A DNA stretch of 64,000 nt, from the NCBI GenBank assembly GCA_002083435.1, contig LWDJ01000013.1, forward strand, positions 12,093 to 76,092. Reading direction: 5' to 3'. Origin of the DNA: Proteobacteria bacterium SG_bin6 (lineage in GTDB: Bacteria; Pseudomonadota; Alphaproteobacteria; Sphingomonadales; Sphingomonadaceae). Positions 36,676 through 45,315 of the stretch are shown in pieces. The translations under genes and the position numbers were made by a program. Numbering within the stretch: position 1 is the stretch's first letter; each line of letters begins with the position of its first letter. The notes beneath the pieces were generated by a model. That model ran no database searches. It was not told the origin of the DNA and saw only the letters and a list, made by a program, of their open reading frames with translations.

Positions 36676-37941
36676 ATGACTCCGGTCAAGCTAAACAAGC
36701 GCTGCGTCGATAGCCTGCTTCCGCCCTCCAAGGGGCAAGCGGTTCTCTGGGATACCGAGGTACGCGGCTATGGCGTACGTGTCCTTCCGTCGGGCACAAA
36801 GACCTTCATCCTCCAGTATCGCAACCCAGAGGGAATTCAGCGCCGCATCAATATTGGCCGATACGGCGTCCTTACCGTCGATCAGGCGCGCGATCAGGCC
36901 AAGCTGTTCCTGGCCTCCGTGATCAAGGGAGAAGATCCGGCTGATGAAACACGTCGTGCGCGCAAAGGCATGACGGTCGCGGAGATGTGCGAATGGTATC
37001 TGGCCGAAGCGCGGGCCGGGAACATCTTGGGACGACTGAACCGACCGATAAAGGCATCGTCCCTTGATATGGACGAGAGCCGTATCAAGACGCACATAAT
37101 CCCACTCCTCGGAAAGCGCGTGGTGGCGCAGCTGAGCGTCGCCGATGCCGAGCAAATGCAGTCCGATGTTAAGAACGGGAAAACCGCTAAAGCTCGGACC
37201 GGTGGTCGTGGCGGACAGGCGACCGGGGGAGCTGGTGTAGCCTCGCGATGCCTGGGCACGCTTCAAGCGATCATAGGGCATGCCAAGCACAAGGGGTTGC
37301 TGGCGGCCCATCCAACCCAAGGTGCGAAAAAGCTGGCCAGCGCAAAGCGGACCCGACGGCTGAGCGTCGCCGAGATTGAGACGCTGGGTAAGGCAATCGC
37401 GTTTGCCGAGCGAAACCACGAAAATCCTGTGGCGCTGGCCGTTCTGAAGACGCTTCTGCTAACCGGTTATCGCCGGGAAGAAGCCCAAGCCATGCAGAGG
37501 TCCTGGGTTAACGCTGCGGGAGGCTTCATCAGTTTCCCGGACACCAAAGGCGGTGCGCAAGTCCGTGCCATTGGCCCTGCGGCCCTGAAGATCGTCCTGA
37601 GCCAGCCAGAAATGCTCGGCAATCCTTATGTCTTCGCATCAGAAACCGGGGCCGGGCCATATACTGCTGTGAGTTCCTGTCTTGACCGTGTTTGCAAGCT
37701 CGCCGGGATTTCGGGCGTCACGCCCCATACCCTTCGGCATACGTTCGGAAGCATCGCAGGCGAGCTGGGTTTTTCGGAACTGACAATCCGCGCTATGCTC
37801 GGTCACGCTTCGCAAAACGTGACGCAAGACTATATCCATATCGACGAAGCGCTGAAGCTGGCTGTTCAAAGGACATCGGATGAAATTGCGCGTCTACTCG
37901 ACTTGGGGACAAAACGTCTTGCAATGATGTCCTATCCATAA
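36676..37941 (+). CDS. Tyrosine site-specific integrase (P4-like)
   Basis: This integrase of about 421 residues begins with the DUF4102-type arm-binding domain (VKLNKRCVDSLLPPSKGQAV, GYGVRVLPSGTKTFILQYR). Catalytic residues are seen in TGYRREEAQ (Arg, about residue 263), HTLRHTFGS (His-x-x-Arg, about 350), GHASQNVTQDY (His and nucleophile Tyr, about 384). GAGGAG precedes ATG 36676; a GTG at 36670 is an alternative. It should integrate the element at tRNA-Gly. Confidence 0.95.
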   Translation: MTPVKLNKRCVDSLLPPSKGQAVLWDTEVRGYGVRVLPSGTKTFILQYRNPEGIQRRINIGRYGVLTVDQARDQAKLFLASVIKGEDPADETRRARKGMTVAEMCEWYLAEARAGNILGRLNRPIKASSLDMDESRIKTHIIPLLGKRVVAQLSVADAEQMQSDVKNGKTAKARTGGRGGQATGGAGVASRCLGTLQAIIGHAKHKGLLAAHPTQGAKKLASAKRTRRLSVAEIETLGKAIAFAERNHENPVALAVLKTLLLTGYRREEAQAMQRSWVNAAGGFISFPDTKGGAQVRAIGPAALKIVLSQPEMLGNPYVFASETGAGPYTAVSSCLDRVCKLAGISGVTPHTLRHTFGSIAGELGFSELTIRAMLGHASQNVTQDYIHIDEALKLAVQRTSDEIARLLDLGTKRLAMMSYP

Positions 37942-38109
37942 CCAGCGCCTTGTCCCGATCCTTGTTGGGACTGCCACCGGCTAGCTGCATCGAGACTCCC
38001 GGCGCCCAGTCCATACAAAGACCGGCGCCGTGTCGATGTCGCCGGTTACTATAAAATCTGCTTCGGGTGTGGCACTCAACACTCATGGTTGACATATCGG
38101 GGGCATTGC

Positions 38110-39057
38110 GTGTCGGGGACAGACTGGAAAAGCTTCGCTGATCAGCTGCAGATTCTGAAGGATCGCGGCTTGACGGTGGGGGATGATACCCGAGCGATCA
38201 GTTACCTCGAGAAGATCGGCTATTATTGCCTTAGTGGCTATTGGTATCCGTTTCGCTCGCCAAAAGCACAGCCCGTCGGCCTGGTGTTCCGGGAAGACCA
38301 TTTCCTTCCTGGCTCAACATTCGAGGACGCTGTTGCGCTCTACGCCTTCGATCGCAAGCTGCGGCTCCTGGCGCTCGATGCGCTGGAACGGATCGAACGA
38401 GCCATCCGGGTCGACGTAGCCCACCTGCTGGGCAGGCTCGACTGCTTCGCGCAGTACGACCCCGCCCTACTGCACGGCAATTTTGCTCGCAGGGCAATTC
38501 CGAAGGGCTACAACGCGGGAAAGACTGAACACCAGCTCTGGCTCGATCACCAGGACAAGCTGATTCACCGTAGCCGGAAGCAGCATTTCGTTGCCCACAA
38601 CATGAACAAGCACGGGCGCTTGCCGATCTGGGTGGCGATCGAGATCTGGGATTTCGGTGCCCTTTCGCGGCTCTTTGCCGGCATGAACGTAAAGGACCAG
38701 GATGTCATTGCGGCCAGCTACGGTCTGGGAACGGGACGCGAACTGGAGAAATGGCTGCGAAGTCTGAGCTATCTTCGCAACGTCGCAGCGCACCATAGTC
38801 GCATGTGGAATGTGAACGTGTTGGAGCTGTCGCCGGTGCCACAGTTCGACCAGAACTGGCAGTCGCTCGCCAATGCGCGCCCCTTCATGTACTTTTGCAT
38901 CATGCGGTTTCTGCTGGCGCGGATCAGTCCGAATTCCAGCTGGGGTGAGCGGTTCAAGGCTTTGATGGCGGAGTTCCCCGAACCTGCAAACAAGGCCGTG
39001 ACGGCCGCCGATTTCGGGTTGGTTGCAGGCTGGGAGGGATGGCCGCTTTGGGCCTAG
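38110..39057 (+). CDS. Abi_2-like abortive infection protein
   Basis: This protein of about 315 residues resembles AbiD/AbiF: SFADQLQILKDRGLTV near the start, YCLSGYWYPFR, and LYAFDRKLRLLALDALERIE. The motif LRNVAAHHSRMWN near residue 232 matches the R-N-x-x-A-H pattern of HEPN-type ribonucleases found in this family. I favour the GTG at 38110 behind GGGGG; a TTG at 38089 is possible. It stands alone near the integrase as accessory cargo. Abi proteins limit phage spread by killing or arresting infected cells. Confidence 0.82.
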   Translation: MSGTDWKSFADQLQILKDRGLTVGDDTRAISYLEKIGYYCLSGYWYPFRSPKAQPVGLVFREDHFLPGSTFEDAVALYAFDRKLRLLALDALERIERAIRVDVAHLLGRLDCFAQYDPALLHGNFARRAIPKGYNAGKTEHQLWLDHQDKLIHRSRKQHFVAHNMNKHGRLPIWVAIEIWDFGALSRLFAGMNVKDQDVIAASYGLGTGRELEKWLRSLSYLRNVAAHHSRMWNVNVLELSPVPQFDQNWQSLANARPFMYFCIMRFLLARISPNSSWGERFKALMAEFPEPANKAVTAADFGLVAGWEGWPLWA

Positions 39058-39076
39058 ACCATCCCCACAAAAGAAA

Positions 39077-39112
39077 ACCGGCACGTACACATCGCTGTGC
39101 AGAGGTGCCGGT
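39077..39112 (-). terminator. Hairpin terminator, T-rich on the minus strand
   Basis: ACCGGCAC and GTGCCGGT form a perfect 8-bp stem 19 bp after the Abi stop. Read leftward, the stem is followed by TTTTCTTTTG, the tract of an intrinsic terminator for minus-strand transcripts such as the gene ending at 39300. It may also serve the Abi gene, though the rightward side lacks a T run. Confidence 0.6.
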
Positions 39113-39299
39113 CATATTGTGACCATATATATCCATACGAACGCGTTTGTCAATGAGAGACATTCACGGCACTGCCCCAGGCACTAGCTGAATCGGAGCG
39201 ATTCTCGCCGTGGCGCGCTCAGATCAAGGCCTGCGGCACGGCGCCAGCCTGAGGCCAAGCTTCACCCAATGCGCTCTTGCGACGACTATATATCAGACC

Positions 39300-39707
39300 C
39301 TACAAATCGAGCTCAACCCCTGTGTGCTGCTCGATCTTCTTCTTCACCAAGCCCTTGGCGAGCGCCTTCAGGAGATCGAGACTGAAGCCGCCAGCCTTCT
39401 TTGCGCCGGCCTTTGTCTCACGCCAGATGGAGGGATCACGGATGGTGTCGAGGAAGTCATGCCCGGCCCATGTAATCTGGCCAATCTGCCAAGCCGCGCC
39501 TGATAGCTTCGCTTTTATGGTAATGAGACCAGCATTGTCGAGCAGGTCCAGGTGATACTCCAATAGTTCTGCCTGCTCGCGCGGCAGCTTGCCTTCGCTG
39601 CTCTCGCCCAAAACCTCAGCGATCTCCGGGGTCAAAAGATCAAACGAGCGTTGTCCGTCTTCGATCTGCAAGAGCAGATCCCGGATGAGGTCCATGTTGC
39701 GCTTCAT
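39300..39707 (-). CDS. DUF2513-family protein
   Basis: This 135-residue protein starts MKRNMDLIRDLLLQIEDG, the hallmark of DUF2513, with EYHLDLLDNAGLITI and ITWAGHDFLDTIRDP later. The layout resembles a winged helix, and the function is unknown. I chose ATG 39707 because homology begins there; the longer frame to 39788 adds unrelated sequence. DUF2513 genes are common cargo of phages and mobile elements. Confidence 0.8.
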   Translation of the reverse strand: MKRNMDLIRDLLLQIEDGQRSFDLLTPEIAEVLGESSEGKLPREQAELLEYHLDLLDNAGLITIKAKLSGAAWQIGQITWAGHDFLDTIRDPSIWRETKAGAKKAGGFSLDLLKALAKGLVKKKIEQHTGVELDL

Positions 39708-39797
39708 GGCCCGGACCATACTGCAAACACAGCGGAAGGACAGCGAACTGTTCGACCGGCAATGACTGATCGCCATAATCGCCCGCACTGTGCGCGG

Positions 39798-40418
39798 TCA
39801 GCTGTGAGCGAGCTGATAGCGGCCATTCTTGCGGGCACCGACAAAGCGCAAAAGACCGCAGCCGCACAGACCCGCAAGATCGCGTCGCGCGGACTTGATG
39901 CTCACCTGCCAGTGTGCCGCGATCTCGCGGGCTTTGACCGGATGACCCTTGCCGACTCGGTCGAGCACCCAGCGTTGGCGCTCATTGAGGCCCAAACTTA
40001 TTGGGTCATTTCCAGGGACATTTCCAAGGTCATTTATAGGGTCAGAATTCGGTCGATGCTTGCCCAACGGCCGCTCATTGCCGTGTTCATGTGCCCACGA
40101 TGTTCCCCCGCGCAACCATTCGGATGACTCGGCGAGTCTGGATTGCTGGCTTTCGATGATGCCGAGAACGAACGCTCGAATAACGGGAGACGTCGCAACC
40201 AAGCGCAGAAAGAATAGCGTGTCGGGGCCATGTTGCCCGGCCATCCAATGTTTTGCGGACCGCTCACTGGCATGGGTCAGGCGCATCAATTGCTTCACGG
40301 CACGATGCGTGTCCCCATGTTCCTTGCGCAGCAAATTGGCGATGGTCTCGGCAAAGGCTTGGCGACTGGCGAGCGCACCCTCCCAAGCTGGCAACTTCCT
40401 GCCCTTTTTCGGCAACAT
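39798..40418 (-). CDS. Two-HTH DNA-binding protein, mobile-element regulator
   Basis: This 206-residue protein has an N-terminal helical domain (FAETIANLLRKEHGDTHRAV, LTHASERSAKHWMAGQHGPD) resembling a helix-turn-helix, and a C-terminal winged helix (NERQRWVLDRVGKGHPVKAR, SIKSARRDLAGLCGCGLLRF) like DeoR/MarR folds. AAAGGA precedes ATG 40418. It diverges from the recombinase-ParB operon across a 120-bp gap with a CGCTGCAGCG palindrome (40482-40491) and is the natural candidate to regulate that operon. Confidence 0.72.
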   Translation of the reverse strand: MLPKKGRKLPAWEGALASRQAFAETIANLLRKEHGDTHRAVKQLMRLTHASERSAKHWMAGQHGPDTLFFLRLVATSPVIRAFVLGIIESQQSRLAESSEWLRGGTSWAHEHGNERPLGKHRPNSDPINDLGNVPGNDPISLGLNERQRWVLDRVGKGHPVKAREIAAHWQVSIKSARRDLAGLCGCGLLRFVGARKNGRYQLAHS

Positions 40419-40538
40419 CTTCCGGTCCTTTCCCACATATACTGTTGAGAGTGCGGGAATGCCGGAGCGGTCCGTAGTTCGCGCTGCAGCGGTTGGCCGC
40501 CCTGGCCACTGCAGTTCGGGTTTCGAAAGGGGCGAGCA

Positions 40539-42110
40539 TTGCCGGGATGGGATAAAGACGAGGCACCGGGCGATGCAGAACAGAGGCCAACCGTGCGCGC
40601 GGCGGAATATGTTCGGATGTCCACGGACCACCAGAAATACTCGACCGAGAATCAGGCCGATGCGATCCGACACTACGCCGCGTCTCGCGGCATAGAGATT
40701 GTCAGGACCTATGCTGACGACGGCAAAAGCGGTCTATCGATCGACGGTCGCGCTTCTCTGCAGCGCCTGATTGCCGACGTCGAATCCGGCGTCGCCGATT
40801 TCCAGATGATCCTCGTTTATGATGTCAGCCGCTGGGGCCGTTTCCAGGACGCCGATGAGAGCGCCTACTACGAGTACATCTGCCGCCGCTCCGGAATTCA
40901 GATCGCCTATTGCGCCGAACAGTTCGAGAATGACGGGTCGCCCATGAGCACCATGTTCAAGGGCTTCAAGCGCGCCATGGCTGGCGAATACAGCCGGGAG
41001 CTTTCGGTAAAGGTCTTCGCCGGCCAGGGGCGGCTCATCGAAAAGGGTTATCGACAAGGCGGTCCCGCTGGCTTCGGCCTGCGTCGGACACTGATCGATG
41101 AGCACGGCAACGTCAAAGCGGTCCTCTGCCGCGGCGAACAAAAGAGCCTCCAGACCGATCGGGTCATCCTGACACCGGGCCCGCCCGAAGAGATTGACGT
41201 GGTTCGCGAGGTCTATCGGAGCTTCGTTCATGAAGGACGCTCCGAACGCGAGATCGCCGAGGACCTTAATGCTCGAGGTGTTCTATCCGACCTCGAACGC
41301 CCCTGGACACGCGGCACCGTCCATCAGCTGCTGATCAACGAGAAATACGTCGGCGACAATGTCTGGAATCGGCGGTCGTTCAAACTGAAGAAGAAGCGGG
41401 TCCGCAACGCTCCCGACATGTGGATCCGGTCGGAGGGAGCATTCGAGGGAATCGTTGAACGCGACCTGTTCGAGGCAGCTCATTCGATCATCACGGCACG
41501 CTCGTTCCGCCTGACGGACGAAGAAATGCTCCAAGCGCTGCGAGGCCTCTACGCCAGCAAGGGTCTGCTGTCGGGCATTATTATCGACGAATGCGAGGGA
41601 TTGCCGTCAAGCAGCGCCTATAGCTCCCGGTTTGGCAGCCTGCTGCGCGCATACAGTCTGGTCGGCTTCTCGCCTGAACGGGACTATCGCTATATCGCGA
41701 TCAACAAGGCCCTGCGCCGCCTCCATCCGGATATCGTTCGTGAAATCTTGGCTGGCCTCCACGCGCAGGGGAGCGATGCGTTTCAGGATCTTGCCAGTGA
41801 CAGCATCCGGGTGAACGGCGAGTTCAGCCTTGCAATCGTTCTGGTGCGCTGCACGCCAACGCCGACCGGCTTGCTGCGCTGGAAGATACGTTTCGACACG
41901 AGCCAGCTTGCCGACATCACCGTGGTCGTGCGGATGGACATGCACAACCGTGCGCCATTCGATTACTACCTGTTCCCGAGGATCGACGTCACTAGCGAAC
42001 GGCTGCGTCTCGCCGAGGACAACGATCTGCACCTCGATGCCTATCGCTTCGATACGCTCGATTTCTTTTACGACATTTCGGCGCCCGTCGCCATTCCGGA
42101 GGCTGCGTAA
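40539..42110 (+). CDS. Large serine recombinase
   Basis: This 523-residue protein has a resolvase domain: nucleophile Ser in EYVRMSTDHQKYSTENQ near residue 29, arginines in VYDVSRWGRFQDADE, and the linker helix MAGEYSRELSVKVFAG. The recombinase domain follows (GFGLRRTL, EIAEDLNARGVLS, LLINEKYVGDNVWNR). The C-terminal 200 residues lack the usual zinc-ribbon cysteines and end in a beta-rich domain unknown to me. The TTG start at 40539 has AAAGGGG upstream; the GTG coding Val20 is an alternative. TAATG couples it to a ParB-like gene. Confidence 0.88.
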   Translation: MPGWDKDEAPGDAEQRPTVRAAEYVRMSTDHQKYSTENQADAIRHYAASRGIEIVRTYADDGKSGLSIDGRASLQRLIADVESGVADFQMILVYDVSRWGRFQDADESAYYEYICRRSGIQIAYCAEQFENDGSPMSTMFKGFKRAMAGEYSRELSVKVFAGQGRLIEKGYRQGGPAGFGLRRTLIDEHGNVKAVLCRGEQKSLQTDRVILTPGPPEEIDVVREVYRSFVHEGRSEREIAEDLNARGVLSDLERPWTRGTVHQLLINEKYVGDNVWNRRSFKLKKKRVRNAPDMWIRSEGAFEGIVERDLFEAAHSIITARSFRLTDEEMLQALRGLYASKGLLSGIIIDECEGLPSSSAYSSRFGSLLRAYSLVGFSPERDYRYIAINKALRRLHPDIVREILAGLHAQGSDAFQDLASDSIRVNGEFSLAIVLVRCTPTPTGLLRWKIRFDTSQLADITVVVRMDMHNRAPFDYYLFPRIDVTSERLRLAEDNDLHLDAYRFDTLDFFYDISAPVAIPEAA

Positions 42111-43009
42111 TGCCTGTCGTGCGCCCACAGCAAATCGAGATGATCCCGGTTGCCAAGATCACGGTTCTCAACCCGCGCTCGCGAAACAAGCGTCAGCACC
42201 GCGAGATCGTGAACAACATTGAGTCGATCGGATTGAAGCGACCGATCACGGTCAGTCGACATCATGGTCCGGGTGGCCCTCGCTATGATCTCGTCTGCGG
42301 GGAAGGCCGGCTCGAAGCATTCCTGATGCTAGGGCAGACCGAAATCCCCGCGGTCGTCATCGAGGCGAGCGAGAGCGATTGCCTAGTGATGAGTCTGGTC
42401 GAGAACATCGCTCGCCGCACCCCGCGCCCGATCGATGTGATGCGCGAGATCGGTGCGCTGCGTGAGCGCGGCTACAATGAGACGGAAATCGGCCAGAAAA
42501 TCGGGGTCAGCAGTTCGTGGGTCAGCATGATCGTCTCACTACTGGAGCGCGGCGAGGAGCGGCTCGTTGCCGCAGTGGAAACGGGCCTCATCCCGATCAG
42601 CCTCGCCATGGAAATCTCGCGGGCCGAGTCCGAGGAAGCGCAGAACCTGCTGCTTGACGCCTATGAGACGGGCAAGCTGCGCGGCAAAAAGCTGGCTTCT
42701 GTGAGAAGGCTGCTCGAGCTGCGAATGCGCGGGCAGAACAAGTCGATGCCGTCAGGCAAGCTGGGCAGACGATCCGCCAATCGGAAACTGACCGCGAGCG
42801 ACCTCATGCAGGTTTATCAGCGAGAGGCCGAGAAGCAGCGTCTGCTCGTGAAGAAGTCCGATTTCACGCAAACCCGGCTGCTGTTCATTGTCGAGGCCAT
42901 CAAGGATCTGCTCGGTGACGAGGGGTTTCTGACCTTGCTCCGTGCCGAGGGGCTGGAGACCATGCCACGAGCCCTTGCCATGAGAATCGCGGGCCAAACC
43001 GATGACTGA
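42110..43009 (+). CDS. ParB/Spo0J-like protein 1 of recombinase operon
   Basis: This 299-residue protein has a ParB N-terminal domain: PVAKITVLNPRSRNKRQHRE, IESIGLKRPITVSR, the CTPase-type motif CGEGRLEAFLML (GERR-like, but GEGR here), and SLVENIARRTPRPIDVMREI. A helix-turn-helix (YNETEIGQKIGVSSSWVSMI) follows. The ATG overlaps the recombinase stop. No ParA ATPase is nearby, which argues against plain partitioning; a role in placing or loading the recombinase is possible but inferred. Confidence 0.85.
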   Translation: MPVVRPQQIEMIPVAKITVLNPRSRNKRQHREIVNNIESIGLKRPITVSRHHGPGGPRYDLVCGEGRLEAFLMLGQTEIPAVVIEASESDCLVMSLVENIARRTPRPIDVMREIGALRERGYNETEIGQKIGVSSSWVSMIVSLLERGEERLVAAVETGLIPISLAMEISRAESEEAQNLLLDAYETGKLRGKKLASVRRLLELRMRGQNKSMPSGKLGRRSANRKLTASDLMQVYQREAEKQRLLVKKSDFTQTRLLFIVEAIKDLLGDEGFLTLLRAEGLETMPRALAMRIAGQTDD

Positions 43010-43961
43010 CTGGACCGAGACTGAGACATCAGGTCAGGAGCCGGGCTCGGAACACCGCGTCCGGCTCGGCTTTGAACGCGAAACCGTCACTGTCGCACTC
43101 GAGCAGCTCGTCCCGCTCAAGATACTTCAGCAAGGCGTGCGGGAAAGCAAGAAATTCACTCAGATCGTCAGTTCGATCAAGGCGATTGGGATCGTCGAGG
43201 CTCCTGCTGTTGCTCCCGATCCAAAGCATCCGGGGAAGTATTTCCTGCTCGACGGCCATCTACGGATTGAAGCACTGCGCCAGCTCGCGATTCCGACAGT
43301 CGAGTGCCTCGTCGCAAATGACGACGAAACCTACACTTACAACAAGCGCGTCAATCGCCTGCCTCCAGTGCAGGAGCACCGAATGATCGTGCGCGCGATT
43401 GAGCGCGGCGTCACCGAAGCGGTCATCGCTGATGCGCTCGGCCTCGAAGTCCAGTCGATACGCGCGCGCTTCCGTCTCCTCGATGGCATCTGCGCTGAGG
43501 CCGCTGACGCGCTGAAGGACACCAATTGCTCAATGAAGGTGTTTGATCTTCTGCGGCGCATGACCGCGTTCCGCCAGATCGAGGCCGCTGATCTGATGAT
43601 CGGTCAGAACAACTTCTCCGTCATGTTCGCGCGGGCGCTACTGGCGGCGACCCCTGAAGAACAGCTTGTTCCCGTGAGCAAGAAAGCGGGCAAGCCCGAT
43701 GCGGCGGGGCCAACCAGCCAGCAGATCACGCGCATGGAGCGAGAACTTGCCGCTCTGCAGACGCAGGTCAAATCAGTCGAGGAAAGCTATGGTATCGATA
43801 ATCTGCACCTGACCTTCGCGCGAGGCTATCTTGGCAAGCTCCTCGCCAATGCGCGCATTGTGCGCTGGCTATCGCTGCACCGGTCGGAATATTTGACCGA
43901 GTTCCAGCGCATTGCAGAGATCGAGAGTCTTGGCGGCCTGGCCACGCCCAGCGCCGAATGA
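43002..43961 (+). CDS. RepB/ParB-like protein 2 of recombinase operon
   Basis: This 319-residue protein overlaps the preceding gene by 8 bp. Its N-terminal half is ParB-like (VPLKILQQGVRESKKFTQIV, FLLDGHLRIEALRQLAIPTV, where GHLR replaces the usual GERR), with a helix-turn-helix at EAVIADALGLEVQSIRARFR. The C-terminal half matches the plasmid-partitioning RepB C-domain type (ITRMERELAALQTQVKSVEE, YGIDNLHLTFARGYLGKLLA). The operon ends here. Confidence 0.83.
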   Translation: MTDWTETETSGQEPGSEHRVRLGFERETVTVALEQLVPLKILQQGVRESKKFTQIVSSIKAIGIVEAPAVAPDPKHPGKYFLLDGHLRIEALRQLAIPTVECLVANDDETYTYNKRVNRLPPVQEHRMIVRAIERGVTEAVIADALGLEVQSIRARFRLLDGICAEAADALKDTNCSMKVFDLLRRMTAFRQIEAADLMIGQNNFSVMFARALLAATPEEQLVPVSKKAGKPDAAGPTSQQITRMERELAALQTQVKSVEESYGIDNLHLTFARGYLGKLLANARIVRWLSLHRSEYLTEFQRIAEIESLGGLATPSAE

Positions 43962-44108
43962 TGTGATGGGGACCCGGACCCGATAAGCGCGGGGACCATG
44001 GGAGACGCCGCACTGAGGGGCGGATCAAGCATGGCGGTGGGAATGGCGGCGAACCCGCAGGAAGCCCACCAGGTCGGCCGTCATAGGGTCCGACCGCCTA
44101 TTGAAAAT

Positions 44109-44142
44109 GTGACGGGCGCGTCCTGCCGTGCGCGCCCGTCAC
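44109..44142. terminator. Strong hairpin between convergent genes
   Basis: GTGACGGGCGCG, 10-bp loop, CGCGCCCGTCAC: a perfect 12-bp stem between the recombinase-ParB operon (plus) and the DUF736 gene (minus). On the minus strand the stem is followed by ATTTTC, so it mainly terminates DUF736 transcription; the stem is symmetric and may act both ways. Confidence 0.75.
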
Positions 44143-44191
44143 GAGATGGGAGAACCGGCCCCGCCCGGTTAGGCGGAGCCGGTGCGGCGGG

Positions 44192-44512
44192 TCAGGCCGG
44201 CGGGTTCCAGATGATCACCTTCTTCGAAGGGTCATCGCCCGGCGCGTTGGCAATATTGCCGTAGATCGTGCCGAACTCGGGTGCGGAAAGCGACACCGAA
44301 ACATATTCGGCGCCGGTGTTCTGTGAGAAGCGCTTCCAGCCTGCGCCCAGCTCGAAGCCGTTTTTGCGGCTGACGATGCGATAGTCGGGCTCGGATTCCT
44401 TCGCCTTGCGGTTGTTGGGGATGATCGCGATCGGCGCGGAGACCGTCAGCGTCGCCAGCGTGCCTTCGAAGCTGTCGTCGGCCTTCACGGTCAGGTTAGC
44501 GATGGTAGCCAT
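44192..44512 (-). CDS. DUF736-family protein
   Basis: This 106-residue protein starts MATIANLTVKADDSFEGTLA and continues NGFELGAGWKRFSQNTGAEY and VSLSAPEFGTIYGNI, diagnostic of DUF736. GAAGGAG precedes ATG 44512. The family is a near-constant part of alphaproteobacterial conjugative elements, normally close to DUF2493 and Toprim genes. Here a 5.3-kb insert separates it from DUF2493. Its function is unknown; a single-strand-binding-like fold is possible. Confidence 0.92.
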   Translation of the reverse strand: MATIANLTVKADDSFEGTLATLTVSAPIAIIPNNRKAKESEPDYRIVSRKNGFELGAGWKRFSQNTGAEYVSVSLSAPEFGTIYGNIANAPGDDPSKKVIIWNPPA

Positions 44513-44928
44513 GAAAATTCTCCTTCGATTGTCGGGGACCATCCCCGATGGCGCCCACCAAAGGGTCCGGCTGCTGGCGTCACCGAGCGCAGCGCGCGAG
44601 GGCGAACCCCGCACGGGGTTGACGGCATGAGGCTGACGAGACCCGCAGACAGGCGACAAGGAAGGGGTGGTTCACGCACGATCAGGAGCAGAGTCGGCAC
44701 CAAGCTCCCAGCGGAGGCCAGCGACTTCGGCACGCGCTTCAGTGGCCCGATGGACCAGGCTCATTCCCTTCGCTCCAAGGCGCGAGCCTGCTCATCGCGG
44801 GCAGCCATCGGATCGACCGAGATGCACGCCAGACGAAACCTTCCAAGAGCGACGTTATGTTCAGATTCTGACGTATCATTGACTTTCAGGAGATTTATAA
44901 TCATATTATCCTTGTGAAAGGACGAGCC
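44513..44928. promoter_or_regulatory. Divergent control region with toxin-antitoxin operator
   Basis: This 416-bp gap has no supported gene. Its left part is the DUF736 leader. Near the right end lie TTGACT (44879-44884) and the inverted repeat ATAAT-CAT-ATTAT (44897-44909), 20 bp before the antitoxin ATG. Spacing fits a -35 element with the repeat over the -10 region. The repeat is a likely operator for autoregulation by the Xre antitoxin. Confidence 0.5.
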
Positions 44929-45312
44929 ATGAACATCAGCGAAGCCAAGGCGACCGACCGCAAGGATCTGACTGGTCCGGCACTCAGGACCTTTTTCCGC
45001 ATTGCTGAAGCCTGGGGCCTCAAGGAGCAGGAACAGATGCGTCTGCTCGGGCTGGACAGTCGTTCGACCTATCAATCCTGGAAGCGGGGCGCGATTGCCG
45101 CTCTCCCGAAGGATGCGCTCGAGCGGATTTCCTATGTCATGGGGATCTACAAAGGGCTTCACATCCTTTTGCCCAAAACTGCCGACGAATGGGTCCGCAA
45201 GCCCAACAAGGCGCGGGTATTCGGCGGCGCTTCGGCGCTTGATCGCATGATGTCGGGCAATGTCGCAGACCTCTATGTCGTGCGGCAATATGTCGATGGA
45301 CAGCGCGGCTGA
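44929..45312 (+). CDS. Xre/MbcA/ParS-type antitoxin
   Basis: This 127-residue protein has an Xre-like helix-turn-helix (LKEQEQMRLLGLDSRSTYQSWK) and a C-terminal DUF2384-like toxin-binding domain (YKGLHILLPKTADEWVRKPN, FGGASALDRMMSGNVADLYV). AAAGGA precedes ATG 44929. The RES toxin gene starts 3 bp after its stop. Together they form a type II RES-Xre toxin-antitoxin module; the antitoxin should neutralise the toxin and repress the promoter. Confidence 0.92.
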   Translation: MNISEAKATDRKDLTGPALRTFFRIAEAWGLKEQEQMRLLGLDSRSTYQSWKRGAIAALPKDALERISYVMGIYKGLHILLPKTADEWVRKPNKARVFGGASALDRMMSGNVADLYVVRQYVDGQRG

Positions 45313-45315
45313 TCC

